Shown: in pieces, positions 55,674 to 57,090 of the stretch
Layout: every line of letters begins with the position of its first letter
How positions within the stretch are numbered: the first letter of the stretch is position 1
Assembly (NCBI GenBank): GCA_046590575.1
Contig: JBKJUS010000157.1
Location: 1-57,090 of the forward strand
DNA: 57,090 nucleotides
Reading direction: 5' to 3'
Origin: DATLNF01 sp046590575
GTDB taxonomy: Bacteria; Actinomycetota; Actinomycetes; BP-191
Program-made: the position numbers and the translations under genes
The notes under the pieces: model-generated
What the model saw: only the letters and a program-made list of their open reading frames with translations
Databases searched by the model: none
What the model was told of the DNA's origin: nothing

Positions 55674-57090
55674 TCAGTCGAGCGCGTACACCACCGCGTC
55701 CTCGAGCCGCAGGGTTCGACCATGCGCACGGCCCCGACCCAATGTCGCGCTCTCCCTCGCGTCGACCTGTGCCGCGAAAGCGGGGCGGAACTGGACCCAG
55801 CGGCCCAGGAACGTCCGTTCCTCCTCCGCCTCGACCGCCCCCCACAGGACGCCGGCGCGCTCCTCGTCCTGCGCCGCGAGGGCGACGACGACCAGGGTCG
55901 CGAGCGACGAGACGACGAGGATCCGGTCACCGAGCTCGACGCTCAGCGCCAGGGCCTCGCGGGCGTGCTCCTCCGCCTCCAGCACCCGCCCGAGCTGGCA
56001 GGCCGCCTCGGCAAGTGCCGCCAGGGCCTGGGGCTCCCCCCAGGCCCAGTGGCCGTTGCGCCGGTACTCGGCGAGCCCGTCGCTCGTCAGGTCGTACGCC
56101 TCCTGCATCCGTCCTTCGGTGATCTCGATGTCGGCGAGCGCCATCAGCAGGTCCGTTTCGACGATCAGATGCCCTGCGGCGCGCGCGCGCGGGAGGGCTC
56201 GGGCAATCCGCTGGCGGGCGGCAGTCCGGTCTCCTGCGGTGAGCTCCATCGTCACGAGCCGGTGTTGCAGACGTAGCTCGTTGAGCTCGTCCCCGAGCGT
56301 CGCGAACAGGGCGAGGCTCAGCTCGTAGTGCTCAGTGGCGCGTACGACGTCGCCCTCTACCTGAAGGCACCCGCCGAGGTCGCGGTGGGCGCGTGCCGTG
56401 AGCTCCGGCGACAGTCCATCCGACTGGAGCAGCGCGGCAATGCGCTGCGAGCCCTCGCGCGGGTTGCTGACGATCCACCGCTGCTCGAGCTGCAGGGCGA
56501 TCTCGAGTGCGAGCGCGGGCGCACGGCTGGCGGCCCAGTCGAGTGCGGCCCGCAGATCCGGCCACTCCGCAGCCGCCTCACGGTGGAGCTGCGCCGCCGC
56601 CGTCCCGATCGCCTCCACGGAGAGGCCGAGGGAGAGGGCCACGTCGAGCGCGTGCTCGGCGTGCCGCCGTCGCACCGACTCCTGCTCGCCGAGCTCGACC
56701 AGCCGACCGTCGGCGAACTCGCGGACGGTCTCGAGCATGCCGTACCGCGAGCCTGACGCGGTCACCGTCCGCGTCAGAAGGCTGTGGTCGACGAGCGAGG
56801 CCAGCAGGTCGAGATCGACGTCGCACACCGACTCGGCCGCAGCGAGGGAGAACCGACCGGCGAAGACGGAGAGCCGCGCCAGCGCCGTCTGCTCCTCGGC
56901 GCGGAGCAGCTCGTGGCTCCACTCCAGCGTCGCGACGAGCGCCTGCTGCCGCGCGGGCAGGTCCGTGGGGCCGCCGGCCAGGACCGGCAGGCGCGCTTCG
57001 AGCCGCGCCAGCAGCTCCTCGACGGTAAGGGTGCGCAGCCGGGCCGCGGCGAGCTCGATCGCGAGCGGGAGGCCGTCGAGCCGGTCGCAG
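55674..57090 (-). CDS. NB-ARC/TPR-type transcriptional regulator, C-terminal part (5' end outside window)
   Basis: The frame stays open to the right edge (more than 470 residues visible), extending past the internal GTG at 56828. Upstream of that GTG it reads PLAIELAAARLRTLTVEELL, typical of the NB-ARC ARC2/GxP region, then LPARQQALVATLEWSHELL and LARLSVFAGRFSLAAAESVC. The rest is helical TPR repeats (ALDWAASRAPALALEIALQL, AEEHAREALALSVELGDRIL) ending LRLEDAVVYALD, the usual last helix of this family. No LuxR domain follows, so DNA binding, if any, must be N-terminal (SARP or cyclase). It is the third large regulator of this style in the window. Confidence 0.82.
   Translation of the reverse strand, partial: CDRLDGLPLAIELAAARLRTLTVEELLARLEARLPVLAGGPTDLPARQQALVATLEWSHELLRAEEQTALARLSVFAGRFSLAAAESVCDVDLDLLASLVDHSLLTRTVTASGSRYGMLETVREFADGRLVELGEQESVRRRHAEHALDVALSLGLSVEAIGTAAAQLHREAAAEWPDLRAALDWAASRAPALALEIALQLEQRWIVSNPREGSQRIAALLQSDGLSPELTARAHRDLGGCLQVEGDVVRATEHYELSLALFATLGDELNELRLQHRLVTMELTAGDRTAARQRIARALPRARAAGHLIVETDLLMALADIEITEGRMQEAYDLTSDGLAEYRRNGHWAWGEPQALAALAEAACQLGRVLEAEEHAREALALSVELGDRILVVSSLATLVVVALAAQDEERAGVLWGAVEAEEERTFLGRWVQFRPAFAAQVDARESATLGRGRAHGRTLRLEDAVVYALD

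Noticed and set aside
1..57090. tRNA or rRNA genes
   Set aside because: No stretch showed a plausible acceptor stem with T-loop GGTTCGA-type motif and anticodon arm, and no conserved rRNA sequence was recognised; a covariance search could still find one.

Overview
This window is chromosomal DNA from a high-GC actinomycete. The evidence is the mycothiol-dependent amidase Mca (cut by the left edge), GTP-dependent PEP carboxykinase, a mycobacterial-type short cis-prenyltransferase, a PIN-PhoH protein, GlpX-type fructose bisphosphatase, WXXXG-free housekeeping loci with GTG starts, and many TANNNT-type promoters. From memory of the H37Rv map, the order of housekeeping genes (mca, DUF255 thioredoxin-fold protein, uppS-like, phoH2, fumC, glpX, xseB/xseA, Rv1109c-like, ispH, DUF6542 protein, ychF, and PCD-mutT2-typA) resembles the Mycobacterium tuberculosis Rv1082-Rv1112 and Rv1159A-Rv1165 neighbourhoods. 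The backbone is therefore conserved, and accessory blocks sit between its genes. The genus cannot be fixed from sequence alone. No rRNA, tRNA, transposase, phage gene or CRISPR array was seen.

Layout. 0-7.8 kb: mca end, the ribosome-rescue factor arfB, an acetyltransferase, a large cyclase/NB-ARC/TPR/LuxR regulator split by an apparent single-base frameshift, a DUF255 protein and a small unknown gene. 7.8-13.5 kb: pckG and several small secreted proteins, then the uppS-like gene. 13.8-24.0 kb: DUF885 metallopeptidase, a secreted LPATG-bearing M14 carboxypeptidase, phoH, a repeat-rich spacer, an AAA/TPR/adenylyl cyclase regulator and fumC. 24.2-32.5 kb: a signalling block with a membrane sensor kinase plus membrane-anchored beta-propeller on one strand. 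Divergent to it are a cyclase-receiver fusion translationally coupled to a Crp-family regulator, then a GAF-SpoIIE phosphatase. 32.5-39 kb: glpX, a modABC molybdate transporter and a flavin reductase-TetR-kynureninase-like operon. 39-44.9 kb: exonuclease VII genes split by an acetyltransferase, ispH and a two-component system flanked by matching direct repeats and a decayed target gene. 44.9-57 kb: secreted S1 protease, rmuC, an HhH-GPD glycosylase, two PCD-like genes, mutT2-like, typA, ychF, two damaged lipoprotein genes, and the C-terminal half of another TPR regulator running off the right edge.

The most promising candidate system is at 25.2-32.5 kb. A sensor kinase could phosphorylate the receiver domain fused to a nucleotide cyclase, and the cyclase gene overlaps a gene for a cyclic-nucleotide-binding regulator by ATGA. 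This would be a compact two-component-to-cAMP relay. The cyclase has substitutions at substrate residues, so its product is unknown. Several genes are broken (LuxR regulator, PepSY-like remnant, sialidase-like remnant, cyclase fragment, two lipoproteins), which suggests local gene decay or, for single-base events, sequence error.
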